DNA of 64,000 bases, taken from Pleurocapsa sp. PCC 7319 (GTDB lineage Bacteria > Cyanobacteriota > Cyanobacteriia > Cyanobacteriales > Xenococcaceae). Position numbers and translations under genes: made by a program. Of this stretch, positions 20,738 through 28,183 are shown piece by piece (within the stretch, counting starts at the first letter, position 1; each line of letters starts with the position of its first letter). The stretch is from NCBI RefSeq assembly GCF_000332195.1, contig NZ_KB235922.1:5739322-5803321 (forward strand), in the 5' to 3' direction. The notes beneath the pieces were generated by a model. That model ran no database searches. It had not been told where the DNA came from and was given only the letters and a program-made list of their open reading frames with translations.

Positions 20738-21016
20738 TTGAGTATCGAGTTTGAATGGGATGAACAGAAACGACTATCTAATCTGCAAAAGCATGGGATA
20801 GATTTTATTAGAGCTTGTCAGATTTTTGGCGGTTTTACAGTGGAGTTTGAAGATAACCGTTATGATTATGGTGAGGACAGATATATTGCTATTGGCGAAA
20901 TCCAAGGACAAATTTTAACTGTCGTTTACACTTATCGAGGTGATGCAATTAGATTAATCAGTGCGCGTAAGGCAACTAGATATGAGCGAAACATTTATTA
21001 CTCGGATAACTCTTGA
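20738..21016 (+). CDS. brnT: BrnT-family ribonuclease toxin
   Basis: The 92-residue protein has the BrnT hallmarks: FEWDEQKRLSNLQKHGIDF at the start, FEDNRYDYGEDRYIAIGEI in the middle, and IRLISARKATRYERNIY at the end. BrnT folds like RelE and cleaves RNA; BrnA neutralises it (established for Brucella). Translation probably starts at TTG 20738. The gene overlaps its antitoxin partner by 35 nt, as is usual for this operon, and the module lies between two 60-bp direct repeats. Confidence 0.9.
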   Translation: MSIEFEWDEQKRLSNLQKHGIDFIRACQIFGGFTVEFEDNRYDYGEDRYIAIGEIQGQILTVVYTYRGDAIRLISARKATRYERNIYYSDNS

Positions 21017-21167
21017 CAAAGCTAAGAAATTGGAAGATTTGACCGATTCAGAACGAATTGATTCTATGAGTGAGTCAGAAATTGAAGCGAATGCTCTCTC
21101 TGACCCAGATAATCAGCCTTTGTCGTCTGATGATCTTCAAAAAGTTCGCAGAATTAAGGATAAATAG
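20982..21167 (+). CDS. brnA: BrnA-like antitoxin, short form
   Basis: The 61-residue acidic protein starts at ATG 20982 inside the brnT frame (MSETFITRITLDKAKKL) and continues with the Asp/Ser-rich SDPDNQPLSSDDLQK segment. This matches the toxin-wrapping half of BrnA. It ends at RRIKDK without the C-terminal ribbon-helix-helix DNA-binding part seen in many BrnA proteins (about 80-110 residues), so autoregulation may be lost or handled otherwise. The identification rests mainly on its position and overlap with brnT. Confidence 0.7.
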   Translation: MSETFITRITLDKAKKLEDLTDSERIDSMSESEIEANALSDPDNQPLSSDDLQKVRRIKDK

Positions 21168-21183
21168 ATAATTTATCAACTAT

Positions 21184-21243
21184 AAAATTAATCAATAGGG
21201 GATATTAACTAGAGTAAGAAGATTAGTTATGAAAGCGATCGCC
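21184..21243. repeat. Right copy of 60-bp direct repeat flanking brnTA
   Basis: This copy differs from 20631-20690 at only three positions and begins 17 nt after the brnA stop codon. The copies bracket the toxin-antitoxin genes and are in the same orientation. Confidence 0.8.
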
Positions 21244-21326
21244 CTGATACTACTAAGCTTACTGCGTGTAATATGACAATTTTTGATTGACTTGAATACG
21301 AGAATATAGTTCATCAGGTCGATTTT

Positions 21327-22217
21327 CTAGGTAGTAGCTGGTTTAAACCCAACACGAGTCCAAGTAGAATAGGCAAATTGATAAGCTTTGACCTTAATAA
21401 AACCTGCTTCTGTTAGTAATTTATCTGGGTCAATTTTAAGCCATTGCTCTTTATATGGCTCAAAAAATCCTCTGTAGGAATATAGGTCTCCAGGGAGTGA
21501 ATCTGTGACTACTAGCCGACCGCCTGGAGCAAGAATTCGCCAGCATTCTGCTAGGATTAATTGCTTAACTTCATCAGGACATTCGTGGAGAAGATAAGTC
21601 ATATTGATCGCATCAACTGAATTATCTGGCAATTCAGTTTTTTCTGCTAAACCATGTTTCCAACGTAGATTGGGAAGAGCTTGATGGTAAAGGCGACCGA
21701 CTACAATCATGAACGGAGAAGCTTCCCACGCCGTTACCGTAGCACTCTGAAGACGGCGAGCAATAGCTGCCGCATCGTCTCCTATACCTGCTCCCAAGTC
21801 TAAAATATGGCGAGCATTTTCGGGAAATAATTGGGCGATTTCTTCTCTTACTCCAAGTGATTTCTGTGGATGGGCATTTTCTAAAACTGCCTCCATTGCT
21901 ACCCGATTACCAACCGCAGCCAGTTCCGACAACCATCCTCCCAAAACACTATGAAAAGGTTGAAGATAGTATTGAGGATATTCTATTGGTTCAAAAGTGG
22001 CTAATTCTGATTCCCAATCAATCTCTCCTAAAGCTGGTGCTTTTTGAAACTGCATCCTGGTCATGACGCGCATCATGCCATCCTTAGGTGCAGAAGAGTT
22101 TAATTCAGTTTGAATCTGTTTTCTCTGTTTGTCAGAAGCCAAGGTTTTCCAACGAGGGTCAGGTTGTGATGCTAAATTGGTCAAAACTTGCTCAATGGCA
22201 GTTGCTTCAATTTCCAT
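21327..22217 (-). CDS. Class I SAM-dependent methyltransferase
   Basis: The 296-residue protein has an N-terminal helical region (about 120 residues) and then a Rossmann methyltransferase domain: motif I ILDLGAGIGDDAAAIARRL (near residue 146), motif II VTAWEASPFMI, motif IV INMTYLLHECPD, and post-motif ILAPGGRLVVTD. The substrate is unknown; the nearest recognisable groups are UbiE/COQ5-like or DUF-type methyltransferases. It is transcribed towards the brnTA module. The start is the ATG at 22217 after a GGGGAAAA ribosome-binding site. Confidence 0.85.
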   Translation of the reverse strand: MEIEATAIEQVLTNLASQPDPRWKTLASDKQRKQIQTELNSSAPKDGMMRVMTRMQFQKAPALGEIDWESELATFEPIEYPQYYLQPFHSVLGGWLSELAAVGNRVAMEAVLENAHPQKSLGVREEIAQLFPENARHILDLGAGIGDDAAAIARRLQSATVTAWEASPFMIVVGRLYHQALPNLRWKHGLAEKTELPDNSVDAINMTYLLHECPDEVKQLILAECWRILAPGGRLVVTDSLPGDLYSYRGFFEPYKEQWLKIDPDKLLTEAGFIKVKAYQFAYSTWTRVGFKPATT

Positions 22218-22504
22218 GATTTTCCCCTTTAAATACTTCTTGAAAAACCTATCTCAAAACCCAGAACTTAAAGCTCAAATAGTGACTATTATACAGTATC
22301 ATTAATAACCTTCATTTTAAGCTATTCGTGGTTAAATGTTGCATTATCTAAATTGCCTGAAAATCAACAGCAGAAAACTCTTAATTGATTAAGTGATCGC
22401 CAGAGCAATTGTCACCCCAAAAATCCTATGCGTTAGTATATCTAATATGGCTGTAGCAAGGCTTAATAAACAGCCAGAGTACGATCAAGCCCAAGAAACT
22501 AACG

Positions 22505-23047
22505 ATGGAAATGTTGGAAAACTATCAGTTAATTCTAGAATCGGGTCAAACTACGACCGAAAAAGCTTTACAGTTGTTTGATGCTCTTGAATCGGTGAAT
22601 TTAGACTTTATGTTGGGACGTTGGCAGGGTTCTGGACTACATACAGCTCACCCTATGGATGGTTTATTAGAAAGTTCTAACTGGTATGGAAAAGAATTTG
22701 TTGATTCTGAAAATGTTCACCCGTTGTTATTTCTAGATAGTCAGGGACAAGTTTTTAAGGTAGCACCTAATCCTACTGCGATGAACTGGGTTTTAAAGTT
22801 TCCGCTCCCTAAAAATGATTCAATTAAGCCGTTGCTGATGTTGATTAATTCTTTACTGAAAACCGAGAAAAGTCAAGCTAGACTGCGGATGATGGAGTAT
22901 CGTGGAAAAGTCAGTGCTACGATGATTTATGATTATTTGCCGATTAATGATTCTTTTAGGAAAGTAGATGACAATACGGTATTAGGAATCATGGATTATA
23001 AAAATTCACCTCAAGCATTCTTCTTTGTTCTCAAGCGATGTCTTTAG
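22505..23047 (+). CDS. GXWXG/DUF4334 domain protein
   Basis: The 180-residue soluble protein has the motif LGRWQGSGLHTAHPMDGLL (about residues 37-55), which is the GXWXG domain, and a C-terminal segment ARLRMMEYRGKVSATMIYDYLPI, DNTVLGIMDYK and FFFVLKR typical of DUF4334. The family is lipocalin-like in predicted structure and of unknown function. It is monocistronic, divergent from the methyltransferase. Confidence in the family is good, in the function nil. Confidence 0.85.
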   Translation: MEMLENYQLILESGQTTTEKALQLFDALESVNLDFMLGRWQGSGLHTAHPMDGLLESSNWYGKEFVDSENVHPLLFLDSQGQVFKVAPNPTAMNWVLKFPLPKNDSIKPLLMLINSLLKTEKSQARLRMMEYRGKVSATMIYDYLPINDSFRKVDDNTVLGIMDYKNSPQAFFFVLKRCL

Positions 23048-23912
23048 CTATTTAGCCTTCCTCATGTGTGCTAGCCGAACTATTAATTCAATCGCATAAG
23101 TGCATTCTAAGATCTACAATTTTCATCTTTATTGCTCGATAAGGGCGATCGCCTTGAACAGAAATTGACACTCGCGCGCTAAATCAAAGATTTTAACGCA
23201 CGATTCTTGATTCATCGACTCTTAACTAGATGCACCCTAAAATGCATCCCCGTCAGACCGTCTCTGCAAGCATTTTATGTTAAAGACCACGATATGCCCT
23301 ACCGCCGACTTCTTGTAATTCAATGTTGAAAAAATTAATTTACTCACCCAGGTTCGTAATAAACTTTTACGCTTCCAACGAATTTATCTGAGACTTTTGG
23401 TTACAACCCATGTTTATTTTATTTTCTAGGTTCTGTATGCAGTCCAGCAATCTCAGCTTGTGTCGCATACAAAAGTATTATACAACGCCTGAAGTCCTTG
23501 ATAGGAAAATATACTTATTGACTAAGCGAAAGTTAGAGAGTATTTCTATCTTTCGTTGAGGATAGTTCGAGACGTTTTGCAGATGTTTGTTCTTCTTTCA
23601 ATCCCTAAGATGAAGACAGTGTTTGAAAGATTTAGATGACACTAAATATTTTTTTTAGTCTAAACTACAGAAACACTCTTTCAGCAATAAATACAATTAC
23701 TTCTCATCACCTAGTACGCGAACGATGAGTTACTTGGTTACACATTCGGGATACTCCCAACATAAATAAATTTCAATTGTTCTCTCCTCAAAGTCAACAT
23801 TTCTGGTTGATCTAGGTTTGATAATCATCCTAGGGTTGAAGAGATTTGAGACGTTTTTCAGTAGACGAGTAGATAACTAAAGTCAACTTGAATTATTAGG
23901 ACAAAAGTAACC
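23048..23912. other. Intergenic region, 865 nt
   Basis: I see no open frame worth calling. There is a hairpin at about 23527-23556 (CGAAAG/CTTTCG ends) and two related stretches, GAGACGTTTTGCAGATG (about 23570) and GAGACGTTTTTCAGTAG (about 23849). The second lies just upstream of the interrupted metalloprotease gene and could be part of its control region. The scarcity of coding signal suggests decayed sequence. Confidence 0.4.
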
Positions 23913-24101
23913 ATGAATAAACAACATCAAGGACTCAAAGATTTTAATTTGTTTGACGACTTAGAAATAGCAACAGGCTCACTATACTCGGAGTCGTCGG
24001 CTCTAAATGCTGAAAACAGTGAACCAATATTACAGACAGCAGAAGCTGAAATACCTTTAACCAATACAATAGACCTCTTGCAAAAGTCTTTTATGATATA
24101 A
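23913..24101 (+). pseudogene. 5' part of the MITE-interrupted metalloprotease gene
   Basis: The 62-codon frame (MNKQHQGLKDFNLF...) has a propeptide-like acidic, Ser-rich sequence. Its last ten codons lie inside the 177-bp mobile element at 24071-24247 and end in a stop contributed by it. Removing the element and one copy of the AAT duplication (180 nt) joins this frame without a shift to the protease frame (…LTNT-ITVGNPEG…), giving one 406-residue protein. The ATG at 23913 is therefore probably the original start. Confidence 0.75.
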
Positions 24102-24247
24102 TGAAGGACTATAGTTTTTTCAGCAATGTCTTTGTTGGCGATCGCTAAATTCTTTCAAAATTGACTTGGAAAAGATTTGCTACCAAGAGTTGTCATAATT
24201 TTTGGACAATCCCCTATTGTACCACGAATTATTTTTGCAAGAGGTCT
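24071..24247. mobile_element. 177-bp MITE with 15-bp perfect terminal inverted repeats
   Basis: The left end AGACCTCTTGCAAAA (24071-24085) is the exact reverse complement of the right end (24233-24247). Both sides are flanked by AAT (24068-24070 and 24248-24250), a likely target duplication; TA is an alternative reading. The interior has no coding capacity. The ends resemble those of IS5-related elements from memory, so a non-autonomous derivative mobilised in trans is likely. Confidence 0.85.
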
Positions 24248-25313
24248 AATCACGGTAGGCAATCCTGAGGGAACTCAGTTTACTTTTAATTATGCCGAAG
24301 ATACCCCCCAAGAAGCTATTATAGGAGTCACAGCCGCTGCGTTACATTGGTCATCATTTTTATTAGATGATGTAGATCTGCAGTTCAACTTTACCTTTAC
24401 ACCACTTGAACCAGACTATTTAGGAGGAGCTATGTCGACTTCTGTGGGACTCCCCTACACTGAGGTAAATCAGGCTTTAGCTGACGACATTACCTCATCT
24501 GATGACGAAACCGCAGTTATGAATCTTCCAGAAGGTAGTGTACCTTTTTTAATTAACAATACTAGTAAAAATAACGGCAGCGATACTCCTTATCTGGATA
24601 ATGATGGTGGTTTGAACAATTCAACTATTAAGTTAACTACAGCTAATGCTAAAGCTTTGGGTTTTAGTTCAGAATATATTGCGGAGTTTTTAGGAGTTAC
24701 TCCAGAGGAAGTTGTAGATGCAAACATCAACTTTAGCAGCAATACTGCTTGGGATTTTGATGTTAGTGACGGCATTGCTTCTGACGAATATGATTTTTTT
24801 GGCGTAGCAGTTCATGAAATTGGTCACGCTTTGGGATTTGACAGTTCTGCTGATCAACTAGATTTGGCTGCGAGTAAAAGTTTAAATGAGTTAAGCGAAT
24901 TAGGTATAGACGTCCCTACATTAATTGCTGATGCAAACGAAGAAGGTATTGAAGGTCTTGATGATGGAGAAGACATCGCCGATCAATTTATTTCGGAAAA
25001 TAAATATATTCCCTCGTCGCTAGATTTATTCCGCTTTTCTCCTGAGAGCTTTGTCCAGGGTGCCAGAGATTTTACGACAGGTAGCCTTGACTATAAATAT
25101 TTCTCTATTGATGGAGGTCAAACTCCAATCGCATCTCTTTCTACGGGGGAAAATACAGGCGATGGCGGTCAGCTTTCTCACTGGAGAGATGGTCTCGGAA
25201 TAGGCATCCTCGATTCCCATGGTGCTCCTGGAGAATTCCTGTTTGTTAAGGAACCCGATTTTCTTGCTTTTGATGTGATTGGTTGGGACTTGAATCCTAA
25301 TACGACTGCTTGA
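24177..25313 (+). CDS. NF038122-type metalloprotease, N-terminally cut by a MITE
   Basis: The 378-codon frame contains the metzincin-like zinc motif HEIGHALGFDS (about residue 215), with Asp as the probable third ligand (HExxHxxGxxD). It ends LAFDVIGWDLNP, the conserved C-terminal tail of cyanobacterial proteases of this type (NF038122). The first 24 codons (from TTG 24177) come from the inserted element and are not part of the family. The gene is probably non-functional unless a new start gives an active truncated enzyme; the catalytic domain itself has no stop or frameshift. It is most likely a secreted Ca/Zn protease ancestrally. Confidence 0.75.
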   Translation: MLPRVVIIFGQSPIVPRIIFARGLITVGNPEGTQFTFNYAEDTPQEAIIGVTAAALHWSSFLLDDVDLQFNFTFTPLEPDYLGGAMSTSVGLPYTEVNQALADDITSSDDETAVMNLPEGSVPFLINNTSKNNGSDTPYLDNDGGLNNSTIKLTTANAKALGFSSEYIAEFLGVTPEEVVDANINFSSNTAWDFDVSDGIASDEYDFFGVAVHEIGHALGFDSSADQLDLAASKSLNELSELGIDVPTLIADANEEGIEGLDDGEDIADQFISENKYIPSSLDLFRFSPESFVQGARDFTTGSLDYKYFSIDGGQTPIASLSTGENTGDGGQLSHWRDGLGIGILDSHGAPGEFLFVKEPDFLAFDVIGWDLNPNTTA

Positions 25314-25377
25314 GACTTGGTTTAAGAAGTAGTGAGTAGTCCCGTCTTCGCGGGATCGAGATTAGTAGGTAAGTTTG

Positions 25378-25405
25378 GTAGGGGCGAACGGCCGCTCGCC
25401 TGTAC
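25378..25405. repeat. Small palindromic intergenic repeat
   Basis: GTAGGGGCGAACGGCCGCTCGCCTGTAC forms an imperfect palindrome with GTA/TAC ends and a GGCGA/TCGCC core. A short hairpin (TCCCG…CGGGA) occurs about 25 nt upstream. This type (GGGGCGAACGGCCGTTCGCCCC) is a common dispersed repeat of cyanobacteria. Confidence 0.6.
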
Positions 25406-25434
25406 AGGATTAGTGAATAGTGAGTAGAGCAACT

Positions 25435-25901
25435 ATGAAGACAATTATTAGAAGTATCGATCGCGTTATTACTGCCGAAGAGATTATTCCTCTATTAAAT
25501 AAATGCGGGATGCTGTCACGGTTGGCTTATGAAGATATCATTGATCGAGCGATCTCCCAGATTGAATGCACTCCCCAAGAAATAGCGAGCCGAAGGCTAC
25601 GCGTAGCGTAATCGCTTCTGGGTTATGGCAACATCAACAAAATAAATCAAAAACTTCCTCTGTAAACAAAGAAGAGTTTTTAGCATCAGCTATCAGAAAC
25701 TTCAAGATTGAAAAATTTAAGCAACAAAATTTTAGCGATCAGATACCTGCCTATTTTGCTCGTCAAAAAAAGCAACTAGATCGGGTAGTTTATTCAATCG
25801 TTAAGACGAAAACAAAGGAAGTCGCTAGAGAAATACACTTTCGCTTAATGGAAGCAGAACAGACTTTTACTAAGTTAGCACAAGAATGTAATCGAGCTTA
25901 A
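25435..25901 (+). pseudogene. Peptidylprolyl isomerase (SurA/parvulin-type) N-terminal remnant, frameshifted
   Basis: The first frame (25435-25611) reads VITAEEIIPLLNKCGML, then IIDRAISQIECTPQE. A second frame (to 25901) continues EEFLASAIRNFKIEKFKQQNF, AYFARQKKQLDRVVYSIVKTK and EAEQTFTKLAQE. Together they match the N-terminal helical domain and the beginning of the rotamase domain of cyanobacterial peptidylprolyl isomerases found near ABC exporters. A 32-nt palindromic repeat (25585-25616) sits exactly where the frame changes. The catalytic parvulin core is missing after residue 'AQECNRA'. It is clearly non-functional as an isomerase. Confidence 0.72.
25585..25616. repeat. Small dispersed palindromic repeat, type GGCTACGCG-AGCGTAATCGCT
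   Basis: The sequence GCGAGCCGAAGGCTACGCG followed by TAGCGTAATCGCT is about 85 percent identical to 45574-45606. It has broken the peptidylprolyl isomerase frame, so insertion of the repeat into a gene can be seen directly. Confidence 0.65.
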
Positions 25902-26022
25902 CTCTAAATGTGATGAAGAGAGTAAAAAATTCGTCTACTAGATGCACGGTTCCTCTTGTCAATTAACTGTTAATGTTAGAGAAATAGGATAATTACTGAT
26001 AGATGGATTTAGAAGATTATTG

Positions 26023-27066
26023 ATGAAAGCGATCGCTGTTTATCAACATTTAGCTACAGATCATCCCAACTGTTTTGCAGAAATTGAACTGGATAAACCT
26101 CAGGCACAAGGACGGGATTTACTTGTAAGAGTCAAGGCTGTGGGTGTCAATCCTGTTGATTATAAAGTCAGAGCTTCGATCAAAGAAAAACTACCCACCC
26201 CAAAAATTTTGGGTTGGGATGCTGCGGGAATTGTAGAAGAGGTAGGAGAGAAGACTTCATTATTTCAAGTTGGTGATGAAGTTTATTATGCAGGTAGTAT
26301 TACTCGTCCTGGTTCTAATAGCGAATATCAATTAGTTGACGAGAGAATTGTCGGTAACAAACCGAGTAATCTATCTTTTGAAGAGGCTACGGCTCTACCT
26401 TTAACTACTATTACCGCCTGGGAAGCTCTATTTGAAAGACTGGAAGTTGAACCTTCTAAGACAGCAAATAACCAAAAAAGCACTCTGCTGATTATTAATG
26501 GGGCGGGAGGTGTTGGTTCAATTGCGATCCAGTTAGCCAAACAAGTAGCGGGTTTACAGGTAATTGCTACTGCTTCCAGGGGTGACACAGTAAGATGGTG
26601 TCGACAATTAGGTGCAGATAACTGTATTAATCACCACGAAAAGCTGCTCAATGGTTTAGAAAAGATGGACTTGTCTGGTGTCGATTATATTCTTTGCCTA
26701 AACAGTACCGATCAGCACTGGCAAAATATGGCAGAGGTAATTAAACCTCAGGGAAAAATATGCTCTATTGTTGGCAATCAATCACCTTTAGATTTAAATC
26801 TACTTAAAAGTAAAAGTGTTACTTTTGCCTGGGAATTTATGTTCACCAAATCTCAGTACCACACTGATGATATTCAATCTCAAGGAGAACTATTAAATCG
26901 AGTTTCCCAATTAGTTGAACAAGGAATTATTAAAACCACTTTTAAGGAAAATCTAGGGGTTTTAAATGCTGCTAATTTAGCGATCGCTCATAAAAAACTA
27001 GAATCTGGTAAAACCATCGGTAAATTAGTTTTAACAGGGATTGAAAGTAAGAGCTTTATAAATTAG
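26023..27066 (+). CDS. Zinc-binding-type alcohol dehydrogenase / quinone oxidoreductase family protein
   Basis: The 347-residue medium-chain dehydrogenase starts MKAIAVYQHL, has a GroES-like N-domain (GVNPVDYKVR, ILGWDAAGIVEEVG) and a Rossmann domain with the NAD(P)H loop INGAGGVGSIAIQLAK (near residue 150). Catalytic zinc ligands are not evident, which fits the zinc-free quinone-reductase group (ZADH/QOR-like). The substrate is unknown. ATG 26023 is chosen over a TTG directly before it. Its first 15 bases (ATGAAAGCGATCGC) recur at the ends of the repeats that flank brnTA. Confidence 0.88.
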   Translation: MKAIAVYQHLATDHPNCFAEIELDKPQAQGRDLLVRVKAVGVNPVDYKVRASIKEKLPTPKILGWDAAGIVEEVGEKTSLFQVGDEVYYAGSITRPGSNSEYQLVDERIVGNKPSNLSFEEATALPLTTITAWEALFERLEVEPSKTANNQKSTLLIINGAGGVGSIAIQLAKQVAGLQVIATASRGDTVRWCRQLGADNCINHHEKLLNGLEKMDLSGVDYILCLNSTDQHWQNMAEVIKPQGKICSIVGNQSPLDLNLLKSKSVTFAWEFMFTKSQYHTDDIQSQGELLNRVSQLVEQGIIKTTFKENLGVLNAANLAIAHKKLESGKTIGKLVLTGIESKSFIN

Positions 27067-27192
27067 CGATTACGATGACTTTGAAATTTATTAACAAAAT
27101 TTTGGGTTGATTACTGAAGTCTAGACTATGACTGAAGTATTTGTTTTTACTGACTGTAACAGTTCGGGGACTTTACTTCTGAAACTAAGATC

Positions 27193-27519
27193 ATGAGAGT
27201 TCCTGTTGATGCGATCATTTCACAACCGAAGTTAACTCAATATTTACTTGTCTTCAAACCTCGAAATGATAAGTCTCAGTTTTTAGCTCAAGCTGGGTTT
27301 AATCTTGATAACTGGCAAGCTTTAGAAGCTGCAATTCGTGAACTAAATCTTTCTGCCGAGGCTTTCCCCGAGCGAACCAATGAGTACGGAACTTTTTATA
27401 ATGTTAATGGAAAACTAAAAGGAGTTAATGGTTTTAATTTATCTGTGGTTACTGTTTGGTTACTACGCCAACAAGATAATCGATTCCAATTTGTAACTTT
27501 AAAACCAGGAGATAGATAA
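27193..27519 (+). CDS. DUF6883 domain protein
   Basis: The 108-residue protein has the pattern KLTQYLLVFKPRNDKSQFLAQAGF at the start, then a Tyr/Gly-rich EYGTFYNVNGKLKGVNG and VVTVWLLRQQDNRFQFVTLKP at the end. From memory this is DUF6883, a small family often encoded with DUF4926. It is followed after 5 nt by the DUF4926 gene, so they form a two-gene unit. The family occurs also as a C-terminal module of polymorphic toxins, so a toxin role is possible but inferred. Confidence 0.78.
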   Translation: MRVPVDAIISQPKLTQYLLVFKPRNDKSQFLAQAGFNLDNWQALEAAIRELNLSAEAFPERTNEYGTFYNVNGKLKGVNGFNLSVVTVWLLRQQDNRFQFVTLKPGDR

Positions 27520-27524
27520 TTTAC

Positions 27525-27773
27525 ATGACTTTAAAACTTTTCTCAGAAGTTACTCTGACTCAAAATATTGATGAGTATAATCTCAAGCTTGGGGATATTG
27601 CTACTTTAATTGATTTTATCCCTCATCCTCAAGGTAAAGAAGATGGTTGTATCCTTGAAGTTTTCAATGCGGTTGGTGAATCTATTGCTGTGGTTACTGT
27701 CCCTAAATCCACAATTCAACCCCTACAAGCTAATCAAATATTAACTACCCGTCCTTTGTCAACAACCACTTAG
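27525..27773 (+). CDS. DUF4926 domain protein
   Basis: The 82-residue protein reads LFSEVTLTQNIDEYNLKLGD, then IATLIDFIPHPQGKEDGCILEVFN and AVVTVPKSTIQPLQ, the typical small beta-barrel DUF4926 pattern (promoter-like 'GD-x-GTVV' core). It is the downstream member of a pair with DUF6883. If the pair is a toxin-antitoxin or toxin-immunity unit, this acidic protein would be the neutralising partner; that is inference from organisation only. Confidence 0.8.
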   Translation: MTLKLFSEVTLTQNIDEYNLKLGDIATLIDFIPHPQGKEDGCILEVFNAVGESIAVVTVPKSTIQPLQANQILTTRPLSTTT

Positions 27774-27863
27774 ACGAAAAAAATAATAAGCATCATTAAT
27801 TAAAATCATGCCTGTAATTTTGGTTCATGCTTTCGATGCGAGAACAATATCAAGCGGATTATC

Positions 27864-28082
27864 TTAAGTTTTCAACTTATAAGATTCAACTTCCAAAACA
27901 GCACCGATCATTGCCATCGTCATCACATCCTCGCGGATTTTTCCTTCAATCTCGACTTTGATTCCTTCTTGTTTTAATTCTGCTGCGGGATCTTTTAGCT
28001 CATAGGTAGTTCCATCTGCTGTGACTAATGCCCAAACTCCAAAGCCGAATCCTTTTTTTTCAATCTTGCCAGTTACTTTCAT
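27864..28082 (-). CDS. Small beta-barrel (OB-like) protein, 72 aa
   Basis: The protein begins MKVTGKIEKKGFGFGVWALVT and continues TYELKDPAAELKQEGIKVEIEGKI, then MAMIGAVLEVESYK. Alternating hydrophobic strands and the GxW-LV pattern suggest an OB-like fold, similar to DUF5818-type proteins. There is no signal peptide. It lies alone between the DUF4926 gene and the subtilase gene. The function is unknown. Confidence 0.68.
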   Translation of the reverse strand: MKVTGKIEKKGFGFGVWALVTADGTTYELKDPAAELKQEGIKVEIEGKIREDVMTMAMIGAVLEVESYKLKT

Positions 28083-28183
28083 TGTTAGCTACCTTGCCAA
28101 TAAAAAACTGAGTTCCAAATTATCCTAACAACTTAGAACTCAGTATTTAACATTTAAAACGCAACATTTGTTTAAGCTCTTGT

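Noticed and set aside
22393-22581. 62-codon ORF overlapping the start of the DUF4334 gene
   Set aside because: Overlaps a well-supported gene in another frame and has no ribosome-binding site.
27128-27196. 22-codon ORF overlapping the start of the DUF6883 gene (ATGA overlap)
   Set aside because: Could be a coupling leader peptide, but too short to support without conservation data.
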